Positions 9,307 to 17,271 of a stretch of 64,000 nt of DNA are shown piece by piece. Position 1 is the first letter of the stretch. Every line of letters starts with the position of its first letter. Both the position numbers and the translations under genes were made by a program. The DNA lies in contig CAJTAK010000004.1 in assembly GCA_910574255.1 (NCBI GenBank), positions 87,110 to 151,109 of the forward strand. Reading direction: 5' to 3'. This stretch comes from Clostridia bacterium (GTDB taxonomy: Bacteria > Bacillota > Clostridia > Lachnospirales > Lachnospiraceae). The notes below the pieces were generated by a model, which was not told the DNA's origin, did not search any database, and worked only from the letters and a program-made list of their open reading frames with translations.

Positions 9307-9660
9307 ATGACAATAAGAGAATGCTATGATGCTATGGGAGGTAATTATGCAGATGTAGAGGGACGTTTGAGAACGGAAGAACGGATTAAGAAGTTTGTGC
9401 TTCGTGTTCTCAATGATTCTAGTTATGACCTGCTTTGCACATCTATGGAAACCCGTAATATGCCTGAAGCGTTCCGGGCAGCCCACACGATAAAGGGTAT
9501 CTGTCAGAATCTTTCTCTGGATCGGCTCTACGAATCCTCCAACGACCTTGCCGAGCTGTTGCGGAACAGAGATGAGTATGGTGCGGACTTAGAGCCTGCA
9601 CTGGAGAAGGTGAAGGAAGATTACCAGGTTACCATTGACTGCATAAAGCGGCTGGATTAG
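9307..9660 (+). CDS. HPt domain protein (histidine phosphotransfer)
   Basis: 117 residues, essentially one HPt four-helix bundle. The phosphorylatable His is in FRAAHTIKGICQNL. Such proteins relay phosphate between a hybrid kinase and a response regulator. Start at 9307 is preferred (MTIRECYDAMGG) because AGGAAGG lies upstream; an in-frame ATG at 9265 has no clear site. It is a free-standing gene with its own strong terminator and no kinase or regulator beside it. Confidence 0.85.
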   Translation: MTIRECYDAMGGNYADVEGRLRTEERIKKFVLRVLNDSSYDLLCTSMETRNMPEAFRAAHTIKGICQNLSLDRLYESSNDLAELLRNRDEYGADLEPALEKVKEDYQVTIDCIKRLD

Positions 9661-9700
9661 GCAGGACAGGCGTGATTGCTGTTTAATAAAGAGTTGGAAA

Positions 9701-9750
9701 TTTAATCACCCAAACGCAGGCTTGTTTAAATAAGCGTTTGGGTGATTAAA
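9701..9750 (+). terminator. Terminator of the HPt gene
   Basis: Perfect 17-bp stem (9701-9717 with 9734-9750) followed by TTATTATGAG and T-rich sequence, 40 bases after the HPt stop. Confidence 0.8.
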
Positions 9751-9818
9751 TTATTATGAGTTTTTTAACCATAGCTTACTATTTATCTGATAAGCTTTCC
9801 GTATATCTGCACTTGGGA

Positions 9819-10076
9819 AAAATGCAAAAGAACCACATCTAATTCCGTAGTTTCTCCATTTCCCTATGGAAGATATAGATTGAACAAATATCGTTTATAT
9901 CCTTTCAGTGGTCTTAGATATTTGTAAATATAAAACTCTCCCAAAAGTCCTTTATCAAAGTACATCTTTATATAAGAGTTTTTTGTTTGTTGATAATATT
10001 CTGTCTTTTCATACTGCTTTTTCCTTATAACAAAAATGATAAACACAGTAAATACGAGAAGTAAAAGCATCACCAT
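9819..10076 (-). pseudogene. NERD-domain nuclease-related gene, truncated remnant
   Basis: The frame starting at 10076 encodes a hydrophobic anchor (about residues 1-18), a basic linker, then GLLGEFYIYKYLRPLKG and YLFNLYLP, which resembles the start of a NERD domain. A TAG stop follows at 9864-9866, but the same frame continues with GNGETTELDVVLLH, the next conserved NERD block. Similarity then ends. The gene therefore has a nonsense codon inside the domain and has lost its 3' half. It lies beside other decayed genes. NERD assignment is from motif memory, without a profile search. Confidence 0.65.
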
Positions 10077-10181
10077 TTTAATCCCCCCTTATTGTCCTCA
10101 TTGTATCACAAATATGAAAATACAGAAATAGTGAGATCTTTATAATCTACTTAAAACCGAACAAAAGCCCGAATATTTTTC

Positions 10182-10246
10182 GAACATATGTATTGACAAA
10201 CAACTGTTCTGTGCGTATAATAACAATATGTATAGAACAATTGTTT
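10182..10246 (+). promoter_or_regulatory. SOS promoter with LexA boxes
   Basis: TTGACA (10193-10198) and TATAAT (10216-10221) are spaced by exactly 17 bases. AAACAACTGTTC (10198-10209) lies between them and GAACAATTGTTT (10235-10246) just downstream; both fit the Gram-positive LexA pattern GAAC-N4-GTTY. A weaker third copy, GAACATATGTAT, starts at 10182. A bound repressor would block RNA polymerase directly. Confidence 0.75.
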
Positions 10247-10285
10247 GGAAAATGTGTTCGAATTATTGCTTTAGGGGGAAGAGAT

Positions 10286-10603
10286 ATGTGTAGGATGAGG
10301 AAGATTGCTTTGACGGCTGGTTTAACTATTTGTCTGATTTTAGTCATGGCTTTTACGTTCGGAAGCTTTTTATCAAAGGCAAAGAATAAGGAAGCAAAGG
10401 TTACTTATTACAAGTATTATACCAACATTGAGATTCAGCCTGGAGATACTTTATGGGATCTGGCAGATGAGTATTTGGAGAATTATGAATCCAAAGAGGT
10501 CTATATCAAGGAAGTCAGCCAGTTAAATTCCATTAAGAATGGCAAGATTATTTCCGGACAGAATCTGATTATGCCGTATTACTCTACGGAATATAAATTT
10601 TAA
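10286..10603 (+). CDS. LysM-domain membrane protein, YneA-like SOS division inhibitor
   Basis: 105 residues: one transmembrane segment (about 8-28) and an extracytoplasmic LysM domain (IQPGDTLWDLADEYLE ... GQNLIMP). This is the architecture of YneA, which stops cell division during DNA damage. Start at 10286 follows the GGGGGAAGAG site. LexA boxes in its promoter support SOS control. In Bacillus yneA is divergent from lexA; here the divergent position holds a NERD pseudogene and lexA is not in the window. Confidence 0.75.
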   Translation: MCRMRKIALTAGLTICLILVMAFTFGSFLSKAKNKEAKVTYYKYYTNIEIQPGDTLWDLADEYLENYESKEVYIKEVSQLNSIKNGKIISGQNLIMPYYSTEYKF

Positions 10604-10629
10604 TATTGTCAATTGCCTGGAGGATTTGG

Positions 10630-10669
10630 AAAATCCGTCTTGTGGAGAATATTCCATGAGGCGGATTTT
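10630..10669 (+). terminator. Terminator of the LysM gene
   Basis: AAAATCCG (10630-10637) pairs with CGGATTTT (10662-10669), with further partial pairing inside, 26 bases after the stop codon. Confidence 0.6.
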
Positions 10670-10908
10670 GTGTTATGTTGAAGCTTAGGGGAACTTTTGA
10701 ATTCTGTTTATCAGATTCGCTGAATAAGCTTTTAGATATTTTGGAAAAGAATGCTTCAAGAAGTGGTGAAGTTCAGAGAAATAGATCTATGCGACAAACA
10801 CATGTTTTTCGCATAGATATAAGAGGAATTACACATACAAACCCTTGCCTAAGTCAAAACCGCTGTTGGATAAATCGGACATATGAAAATACGGCTGCCA
10901 ATTTGCAG
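10670..10908. other. Intergenic stretch, no gene seen
   Basis: No convincing coding frame. It contains one hairpin, ATCTATGCGA (10785-10794) with TCGCATAGAT (10809-10818), which could end transcription of the ABC operon reading leftward, though its U-run is poor. Confidence 0.4.
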
Positions 10909-11589
10909 TCAGCTCACAATCCTGCCGTCCTCAATATGAATCGTCTGATCAGCCAACTGTGCGATCTCAGGATTATGTGTAATCATAATAATCGTCTGTT
11001 GGAATTTCTGGCTTGTCATTTGCAGCAAATGAATCACATTATCACTGGTTCTGGAATCCAAATTTCCGGTTGGTTCGTCTGCCAGTACAATATCAGGTTT
11101 GGAGGCAAGGGCACGGGCAATCGCCACACGCTGTTGCTGGCCGCCGGAAAGATTGTTTGGCAGGCTGTGAATTTTTTGTTCCAATCCCAACAATCCGACA
11201 ATCTCCCCGATAAATTTTTTATCTGGTTTTTGTCTATCCATCGCAATAGGGAAAACAATATTTTCCCATACATTCAGGAGCGGTATCAAATTATAGTTCT
11301 GGAAGATAAAACCGATACGTCTGCGGCGGAACACGGTAAGCTGCTCTTCTTTCAATCCTGACAGTTCCGTATTGCCAATCGTGACCGTTCCTGATGTCGA
11401 GGTATCAAGACCACCCAACATATTCAGCAAAGTAGATTTACCAGAGCCGGAAGTGCCAATAATGGCAACGAACTTTCCGGCCTCAATGTCCAGGTTTACA
11501 CCATCCAGAGCATGAACCTGTGTTTCTCCTTTTCCATAGTATTTTTTCAGGTTTCTTGTCTGTAAAATGATAGTTTCACTCATGGTCAA
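10909..11589 (-). CDS. ABC transporter ATP-binding protein (BceA/LolD type)
   Basis: 226 residues with intact motifs: Walker A GTSGSGKSTLLN, Q-loop IFQNYNLIP, signature LSGGQQQRVAIARAL, Walker B and D-loop VLADEPTGNLD, H-loop MITHNPEIA. It should energise the FtsX-type permease encoded just upstream (12-base gap), probably for export of, or protection from, antimicrobial peptides. It is the last gene of a Bce-like locus in which other members are damaged, so it may no longer have a partner. Confidence 0.92.
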   Translation of the reverse strand: MTMSETIILQTRNLKKYYGKGETQVHALDGVNLDIEAGKFVAIIGTSGSGKSTLLNMLGGLDTSTSGTVTIGNTELSGLKEEQLTVFRRRRIGFIFQNYNLIPLLNVWENIVFPIAMDRQKPDKKFIGEIVGLLGLEQKIHSLPNNLSGGQQQRVAIARALASKPDIVLADEPTGNLDSRTSDNVIHLLQMTSQKFQQTIIMITHNPEIAQLADQTIHIEDGRIVS

Positions 11590-11600
11590 ATCCTCCTATT

Positions 11601-13016
11601 CTATTCTGCAACACGCAGCTTTTCAACAATACTGCCTTTATTAAATACTTTTAATGCAATCACTGGCAAAATAACGGCAGCAATCAGAAGCAAAATACAC
11701 ACAATGACAGCGTGAACAAGCGTAAAGTGGAAAGTGAAATACCAAATTCCGCCAATAAGTGTCTTCACCACAGTAAACGCAAGTATCATTGACAGCAACA
11801 GGCCGACAATACACACGCCAACGGCATAGTAAACACTTTCCCAAATCATCATCCGGGTCAACTGTTTTGCTGTCATACCAATACTTTGCATGGTTGCAAA
11901 TTCATGACGCCTTGCCAGAATAGATGTAATGATGGTATTTACTAAGTTTAATACTCCGGCTGCACCAAAGATAATGCCAATCAGTCCGCCAACAAACCGA
12001 AGCATGGTTCGGGTTGTAACAGCATCCTGCCTGGCTTCTTTGGCAGAAGCATAACCCAGACCGGGATCTACATTCGTTACATAGCCTTCTAAAAATTCGC
12101 TCATGGAATCCTGTTGTTCTTCCTCTACATCAAAAGAATATTTGTAAATAACTGGTTCATCGTAAATCTTGGTGTAAACACAGGTTGGAAGATACAGAAA
12201 TAAACCATCCCTGCCAACCTTAAAGGTTCCGTTGACAGTATATCCGATTTCCATATCGTCACCGGTGAGGGCAGCCTTAGCTAACACAGGCAGTTCCATC
12301 ATCGGCTCACCGTTTTTGAAAACCGTAATCATGTCACCCACTTCCAGCAGATTGAAGGCTGGATTCAAAATGGATGTCCCCATATCAGACACCACCCCCA
12401 ACAGTACGCCTTCACCGCTTGCCATCTTCTCATAAAGCCTATGCACATTTGCTTCTCCTTCCTGAATATCCATACGGGCAAGTGCTGTTTCTTCCATACC
12501 ATACACGTTACAGAGCGTGTGTCCATCATCACCCAGATTAAAGACGATTCCGTCCCTGGTACCCGCATAGTCAATGCCGGTCTCTTCGTCAGTGCCAGTG
12601 TAATCAAATTCTACCGGAAAGTCATAGGTCACATTACTGTCATCCAATGTATTTTTATAAATGGCCGAAGCACCGTATACTCCCGGCTGTGCATTGACGG
12701 CGGCTATTACTTCCTGCCCCAGCCCGTGCTTGTGCCGGGTGAATCCTTCCAGAATATTTTTGCTCAATGCGTTTACTACAACGAAATCGGTTCGGATGCT
12801 GTAGGATACTTGCTTTTCTATGTCCACGCTGTCAGCGGCAATACCGATACTGTTAAGCAGGATAACGCAAAGCGACAAAGAAGCTATTATGAAAGCGGAA
12901 CGTCGCCTATTACGCCCCAAATTAGACCACGCCAGCCGGAACAGACTGGTTACCAGCGGTACTTTTCTTCGTGGTTTTTCTGCCTCCTGCCGCCTCCACA
13001 TAACGGAACGCTTCAA
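11601..13016 (-). CDS. FtsX-family ABC permease, C-terminal half (split from its N-terminal half by a frameshift)
   Basis: 471 residues. After a basic linker (RRKVPLVTSLFRLAWSNL) come one transmembrane segment (about 40-60), a large extracytoplasmic domain and three C-terminal membrane segments (about 345-455), the FtsX pattern. Related permeases are one chain of about 850 residues with two such halves. This frame overlaps the upstream half by 95 bases in another frame, and the overlap encodes the linker between the halves. Deleting one base from the AAAAA run near 12,980 would join them, so I read this as a frameshift. Translational coupling of two half-proteins is the alternative. Confidence 0.8.
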   Translation of the reverse strand: MKRSVMWRRQEAEKPRRKVPLVTSLFRLAWSNLGRNRRRSAFIIASLSLCVILLNSIGIAADSVDIEKQVSYSIRTDFVVVNALSKNILEGFTRHKHGLGQEVIAAVNAQPGVYGASAIYKNTLDDSNVTYDFPVEFDYTGTDEETGIDYAGTRDGIVFNLGDDGHTLCNVYGMEETALARMDIQEGEANVHRLYEKMASGEGVLLGVVSDMGTSILNPAFNLLEVGDMITVFKNGEPMMELPVLAKAALTGDDMEIGYTVNGTFKVGRDGLFLYLPTCVYTKIYDEPVIYKYSFDVEEEQQDSMSEFLEGYVTNVDPGLGYASAKEARQDAVTTRTMLRFVGGLIGIIFGAAGVLNLVNTIITSILARRHEFATMQSIGMTAKQLTRMMIWESVYYAVGVCIVGLLLSMILAFTVVKTLIGGIWYFTFHFTLVHAVIVCILLLIAAVILPVIALKVFNKGSIVEKLRVAE

Positions 13017-14187
13017 GTGCCGGAATATTTGCTGCTACCCGTATTGGTTTCCTTATGGAAAGAAATACGGTAAAAGCGGCTAATACGGCGGCCCCCACAA
13101 AAACTATCGGAGATGGATTCACATTGATTGCTACATTCTCATAGCTGGAAGACAAGGTACGCATCATATAAGGCAAGGTTGCCTTTCCAACAAAATAGCC
13201 AGTCAGTAAGCCCAAGGGAATACCAACACAGGAAAGCCACAGGGCCTGCAGGTTTATCAATTTCTTTATCTGACGCCTGCTCATGCCCACAGTGCGGTAT
13301 AGGCCATAACGGCGGATCTCCTGCATCACCGCAATGTCAAATACATTGTAAATCAATAAGTATCCGCAAAGAACAAACAGTACGATTATAACAGCCCCCA
13401 GCAGAAGCGTCATTGGCTCCAATACAGGATTGGTCACCGCATTTATTGTTGCAGATAAATTATCGGAGTTGGCCGCCTCCGGGTCGCCTCCCATTTGCCA
13501 CACCCAACGATCCAGTTTTTCCTGAAGTCCTGCTGTGCTTACAGCTACAAAATCCGAATAATAGGTTCCCGCCATTTCCCGATCCTGGTCATAGGTGTAC
13601 TTAAAAATATCGGGATGTGCATCCCGAAATGTTGTTCCCGCCCACATCATACTAATCTGCTCGCTCGTGGCTTCAAACCAGCCGGATACAATCATATCCA
13701 TCTGATATTCCCGGCCGTGAGCAGTAAAAGCAATGGTGACAGCGGCTCCAACCTCAGGCTCAACCCCAAAATCTCTAAGTGCTGCGTCCGAGGTAACAAT
13801 CTCGTTTTCTGCCTTTGGTACGCTGCCGTGGACTGGCATACAGAAAGTCAAATCAGCCTGAACAGAATCCAGCACATCAAACTCGATGTTATGACGGGTT
13901 GTATTCGTTAGAAAACCTACCGGCATCCGCAGACCATATTCCCGAATAAAATCGGCACCCTCCAAGGCCTCGTACTGTTCAACAGTCATATTGTGGAAAT
14001 CACCGTCTGACCGGCTGCCTTTCAACATCTGCATGGTCAAAGTTATGGATTCTGTCGCTCCCATACCGATTGTGGTAACAGTAGTAAACAGAATTGTAGT
14101 CAGCATAATTGCTAATACCGCAATCAGGTTACGCATTCTGCTGGCTCGAAAACTGCGTCTGGCAAGAACACCTAACATATTTTTCAT
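12922..14187 (-). CDS. FtsX-family ABC permease, N-terminal half
   Basis: 421 residues: membrane segment near 22-42 (LIAVLAIMLTTILFTTV), an extracytoplasmic domain of about 200 residues, then three membrane segments ending in FLSIRKPIRVAANIPALEAFRYVE, the usual end of the first FtsX unit. The last 20 or so residues (GGRKTTKKSTAGNQSVPAG) look like out-of-frame readthrough of the linker that in the other frame leads into the second half. The gene has GAAAGGAG before its ATG and a possible operator/promoter at 14235-14274. Confidence 0.8.
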   Translation of the reverse strand: MKNMLGVLARRSFRASRMRNLIAVLAIMLTTILFTTVTTIGMGATESITLTMQMLKGSRSDGDFHNMTVEQYEALEGADFIREYGLRMPVGFLTNTTRHNIEFDVLDSVQADLTFCMPVHGSVPKAENEIVTSDAALRDFGVEPEVGAAVTIAFTAHGREYQMDMIVSGWFEATSEQISMMWAGTTFRDAHPDIFKYTYDQDREMAGTYYSDFVAVSTAGLQEKLDRWVWQMGGDPEAANSDNLSATINAVTNPVLEPMTLLLGAVIIVLFVLCGYLLIYNVFDIAVMQEIRRYGLYRTVGMSRRQIKKLINLQALWLSCVGIPLGLLTGYFVGKATLPYMMRTLSSSYENVAINVNPSPIVFVGAAVLAAFTVFLSIRKPIRVAANIPALEAFRYVEAAGGRKTTKKSTAGNQSVPAGVV

Positions 14188-14234
14188 TGCATGTTTGCTC
14201 CTTTCCTGATTCTGAAAATAACGATATCACAGCC

Positions 14235-14274
14235 ATGTCACAACCGGGGCACACGAATGTCACAAATTTGTGAC
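14235..14274 (-). promoter_or_regulatory. Candidate operator upstream of the split permease
   Basis: Contains the perfect 16-bp palindrome GTCACAAATTTGTGAC (14259-14274) and two direct copies of ATGTCACAA, at 14235-14243 and 14257-14265, exactly 22 bases (two helical turns) apart. On the minus strand one copy could overlap a -35 (TTGTGA) with TATTTT 17 bases on. Likely bound by the locus response regulator or another dimer; this is inference. Confidence 0.5.
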
Positions 14275-14276
14275 TA

Positions 14277-14313
14277 AAAAAGGGGCTGTCTTATTTCCCG
14301 ACATCCCCTTTTG
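14277..14313 (-). terminator. Terminator of the upstream ABC ATPase gene
   Basis: AAAAGGGG-CT-GTC pairs with GAC-AT-CCCCTTTT around a short loop; on the minus strand it ends in a run of T. It separates the ATPase at 14329-14991 from the split permease. Confidence 0.65.
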
Positions 14314-14328
14314 CATTATAAATTTTTA

Positions 14329-14991
14329 TTACACGATTTTTCCATCTTGCAGCCGCACTACCCGATCCGCCAGCTGAGCAAGGTCAAGGTTATGGGTAAT
14401 CACAACCAATGTCTGGTGAAATGTGGAAGCAGTCATTTTGAGCAATCCGGCAACATTTTGTGTTGTTTTCATATCAAAGCTGCCAGTAGGTTCATCGGCT
14501 AAGACAATTGAAGGCTTTGTGAGCAAGGCACGTGCAATCGCCGCACACTGCTGTGCTCCGCCGGAAAGCATATGTGGGTATGCGTCCAGATAGTTATCCA
14601 ATCCCAGCAGATGAACAAGGTTAGAAAAATACACTGCATCTGGCCGTGTGTCATCGAGTTCCAGAGGAAATACTATATTTTCTTTGATTGTCAATTCGGG
14701 TATCAGGTTATATCCCTGAAAAACAAACCCAATCTTTCTGCGTCTGAATACCGTAAGCTGTTCCTCCCCCATTTTTGACAAATTCATTCCATCCACAATT
14801 ACGGTTCCTTCCGTAGGCTCGCATAGCCCGGCAATCGTATTTAACAATGTAGTTTTTCCAGATCCTGATGTGCCTACAATTACTGTAAATTTACCTTTTT
14901 CTACAGACAGATCGATTCCATCCAACGCTTTGACAACCTGTGAGCCGTCCTTGAAATATTTCTTCAGGTTCCGTATTTCCACGATATCCAT
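14329..14991 (-). CDS. ABC transporter ATP-binding protein with altered signature motif
   Basis: 220 residues, LolD/BceA type. Walker A GTSGSGKTTLLN and Walker B VLADEPTG are normal, but the signature reads LSGGAQQCAAIARAL where LSGGQQQRVAIARAL is expected, and the D-loop region reads GSFD in place of GNLD. The Gln-to-Ala and Arg-to-Cys changes fall in the most conserved part of the fold and may weaken ATP hydrolysis. The gene follows the kinase pseudogene in the same operon and has its own terminator, with no dedicated permease between them. Confidence 0.85.
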   Translation of the reverse strand: MDIVEIRNLKKYFKDGSQVVKALDGIDLSVEKGKFTVIVGTSGSGKTTLLNTIAGLCEPTEGTVIVDGMNLSKMGEEQLTVFRRRKIGFVFQGYNLIPELTIKENIVFPLELDDTRPDAVYFSNLVHLLGLDNYLDAYPHMLSGGAQQCAAIARALLTKPSIVLADEPTGSFDMKTTQNVAGLLKMTASTFHQTLVVITHNLDLAQLADRVVRLQDGKIV

Positions 14992-15007
14992 AATTCAACT
15001 ATCTCCG

Positions 15008-15571
15008 TCAGCTTAACAGGAAGACTGAAAATGTACTTCCTTTGCCCTTTTTTGATTTTACTGTGATATATCCATTTTGCTGGGCTATGATTCCTCTTGC
15101 CAGATACAGTCCCAGACCGACACCTTCCTTAGCGGTCACTTCCTCCGCCCGATAAAAGCGTTGGAATATGGCATTATAATTTTCCTGCTCGATGCCTATC
15201 CCTGTATCGCTTATGTCAATACGAATATAAAATTGTCATGGACGGACTAAAATGCTGATTGTACCGCCTTCTGGAGTATACTTCACCGCATTATCTAAAA
15301 TGTTGCCGATGGCTTCTGCCGTCCATTTCGGATCATGCTTCACGGTCAATTGGCTATCACAGTCAGCCCAAAGCTGGATATTTTTCTTTTCTGCTTCTGC
15401 CAGTATCATGCTCATAGCTCCTGCAATCGTATCACTCAATCTCGTTTCTTCCATATGCAAAACGAAAATCCCCGTCTCCAGCCGGGACATTTTAATAAAG
15501 GCAAGACCCAAAAGCAGTCTCCGGCATACTCCTGTCAAGTGCATTTCTTTCATCCTGCTTCCCCCGTCCAA
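15008..15571 (-). pseudogene. Sensor histidine kinase remnant (N-terminal loss plus nonsense codon)
   Basis: The frame opens directly at the end of the regulator gene with kinase core sequence (MSRLETGIFVLHMEETRLSD), so the sensor, membrane part and phosphorylated His region are missing. The N-box (IGNILDNAVKYTPEGG) is present. A TGA at 15236-15238 then interrupts the ATPase domain, yet the same frame continues with YIRIDISDTGIGIEQ, FQRFYRAEE and GLGLYLARGI down to the natural stop at 15008. Both defects would abolish signalling. Confidence 0.85.
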
Positions 15572-16236
15572 ACATATCCTATGCCACGCACTGTCTTAAT
15601 ATATGTATGGGCATCGTCTTCTATTTTGGCTCTTAACCGGTTGATCGTGACAGTCAATGCATGATCGTCAACAAAATTACCCTCGATATCCCAAAGCCGT
15701 TCCAATAGCATCTGCCTGGTCAGTATGTTTCCGGCATTTTCTGTTAAAACTTTCAGCAATTTATACTCATTTGAAGTAACAACAATTTTTTCGTTTCTGC
15801 GAAGTGCAGTAAGTTTACTGAAGTCAAGCGAAAGAAAGCCATCGCTCCAACAGTTCATCGCTTGCTGTTCAAATAAATGATTTCTTCGAACCGCAACCTC
15901 TATACGCCGCAAAAGTATTTTCATATTAAATGGTTTTGTAACATAATCCTCTGCACCGAGATCAAAACCATTCAAAATATCCTGTTCCAAATCATTCGCT
16001 GACAAAAATATAACTGGTATCTGCGGGCATAACTTTTTTATCGTACGGCATAAATCAAAACCATTTCCGTCCGGCAGATTCACATCAAGTATTGCTAAAT
16101 CAAAATGTTCGCTTTGAATAAGGTGGTACGCCTTTTTGCAATTATAAGCAGCAACCGTCACATAATCATTACAATCCAGTTCAAAACATATTGCCGTACT
16201 CAGGGTTAAATCGTCCTCCACAACTAACAATTTCAT
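15550..16236 (-). CDS. OmpR-family response regulator
   Basis: 228 residues: receiver domain (ED pair in VVEDDLTLS, phospho-Asp in LAILDVNLPDGNG near 52, Lys in YVTKPFNMKI) and a winged-helix effector domain (TSNEYKLLKVLTENAGN ... RLRAKIEDD ... TVRGIGYVW). Intact. It sits at the head of the Bce-like locus and overlaps the remnant of its partner kinase, so it is probably orphaned or driven by another kinase. Confidence 0.93.
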   Translation of the reverse strand: MKLLVVEDDLTLSTAICFELDCNDYVTVAAYNCKKAYHLIQSEHFDLAILDVNLPDGNGFDLCRTIKKLCPQIPVIFLSANDLEQDILNGFDLGAEDYVTKPFNMKILLRRIEVAVRRNHLFEQQAMNCWSDGFLSLDFSKLTALRRNEKIVVTSNEYKLLKVLTENAGNILTRQMLLERLWDIEGNFVDDHALTVTINRLRAKIEDDAHTYIKTVRGIGYVWTGEAG

Positions 16237-16654
16237 TTGTTATGTCCTTTCATTTCTTATATCGCCAGTCTATCGGCTTTTCTGCTCCTTTCGGGAGCAG
16301 CCAAACACCTCCCATTTTCAATAGTATATTTCTTTTCTTCGAAGAATACAAGTTCCTTGTATCACATCACAAAATCCTCAGGCTTGCCCTGTTATAATTT
16401 TTCCTATAAAAAACGCCTGCCATAGGATTTGTTTTTAGAAAGTGCCTTGTATTCCGGAAAAGAAAAGCTGCAGGTATTCTTTTCCGATAAAAAAGCTTCT
16501 TACAACAAAACCCAGACAGACGCCAGGGCATCCAAAGGAAACCTGGGAAAGGCGTGAGTAAGCCGAATGCCGTCACAGCTTATCAGACCTGTGCGTTTAG
16601 GATATGTCACCTTCAGATGGTACGTTCTTCCACATTGAGCATTCCATATGATAA
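16237..16654. other. Intergenic stretch downstream of the riboswitch, no gene recognised
   Basis: On the minus strand this should contain the gene controlled by the cobalamin riboswitch, but only short frames of under 70 codons are open and none has a good start site or recognisable motif. It may be the scar of a lost B12-related gene. Confidence 0.4.
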
Positions 16655-16684
16655 TAAAAATGCCTGCTTCCACGGAAACAGACA
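16655..16684 (-). terminator. Terminator serving the cobalamin riboswitch
   Basis: On the minus strand a stem of about 10 bp with two G-U pairs (16661-16670 with 16675-16684) is followed immediately by a TTTTTA tract, about 70 bases after the B12-box side of the aptamer. Confidence 0.6.
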
Positions 16685-16754
16685 CGTACAAAAAGCCAAA
16701 AGGCATTTTTGACAGGAACTAAACTTTCTTCGGAAGTCTCTCCTCAAGTATTAA

Positions 16755-16935
16755 GCAGGTTTCCTGGCTTACAGATCTGCATATTTTCCTTTCCTTCTCA
16801 TACAAAAAGTTGTACAATGGATTCGTTAGGAAATATTCCCTGCTTACAGTGACCGGATCGCTTAGGACTCGCACCTAATTCCCTCTTCCTGCCAAAATTT
16901 TGAATCTGGCAGGCACTTAATACCTTATATGGAAT
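16755..16935 (-). promoter_or_regulatory. Cobalamin riboswitch
   Basis: Read on the minus strand, the region has the family landmarks in order: a 5' stem (TGCCTGCCAG with its partner GGCAGGA), GGGAATTAGGTGCGAGTCC, CCGGTCACTGTAAGCAGGGA and, near the 3' end, AAGCCAGGAAACCTGC, the B12 box. The order and spacing leave little doubt. It binds adenosylcobalamin or a relative and normally represses B12 transport or B12-independent enzymes. No intact target gene follows. Confidence 0.88.
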
Positions 16936-16946
16936 TGTACGCATTT

Positions 16947-16975
16947 ATTATAGCATTGACCTGATGATACGTCAA
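16947..16975 (-). promoter_or_regulatory. Promoter driving the cobalamin riboswitch
   Basis: Minus strand TTGACG (16970-16975) and perfect TATAAT (16947-16952) with a 17-base spacer, starting transcription just before the aptamer. Confidence 0.75.
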
Positions 16976-17062
16976 GGTACTCTTAGTGCTACTTACTATG
17001 AAAGCTCCTTTTCTGCGTAGCAGAAAACTGAGTTCAGGGATGCCCCATGCGCCACTGCCGAC

Positions 17063-17110
17063 TTTCATTTATGGTGGTGTGCCAATGGGGTGCATGTGGG
17101 TTTGCTATGA
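17063..17110 (+). repeat. Direct repeat, left copy, flanking the tyrosine recombinase
   Basis: 48 bases beginning TTTCATTTATGGTG, 39 of 48 identical to the copy at 18371-18418. Eight of nine differences are transitions, and seven of these are G here and A in the right copy. Confidence 0.75.
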
Positions 17111-17191
17111 GCTTTACAATACGCACCAGCAATGGTCATTGTTCTTAACTAACTGACATTGAGGTGTGAATTGTAACGAGAAATCGATTGA

Positions 17192-17219
17192 TAAGTTACA
17201 TAATTTTATTATGTAAACT
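17192..17219 (+). other. dif-like recombination site
   Basis: TAAGTTACATA - ATTTTA - TTATGTAAACT: two 11-base arms around a 6-base centre. The right arm TTATGTAAACT equals, from memory, the XerD arm of Bacillus subtilis dif and is close to E. coli TTATGTTAAAT. The left arm is a near inverted copy. It lies 53 bases upstream of a Xer-type recombinase gene. Confidence 0.65.
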
Positions 17220-17271
17220 TAAATATATTATATCTGGAACCTATACATTACTTAGGAAGGAATTTTCAATT

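Noticed and set aside
16500..16706. 68-codon minus frame downstream of the cobalamin riboswitch
   Set aside because: It overlaps the riboswitch terminator, has no ribosome binding site and no recognisable motif.
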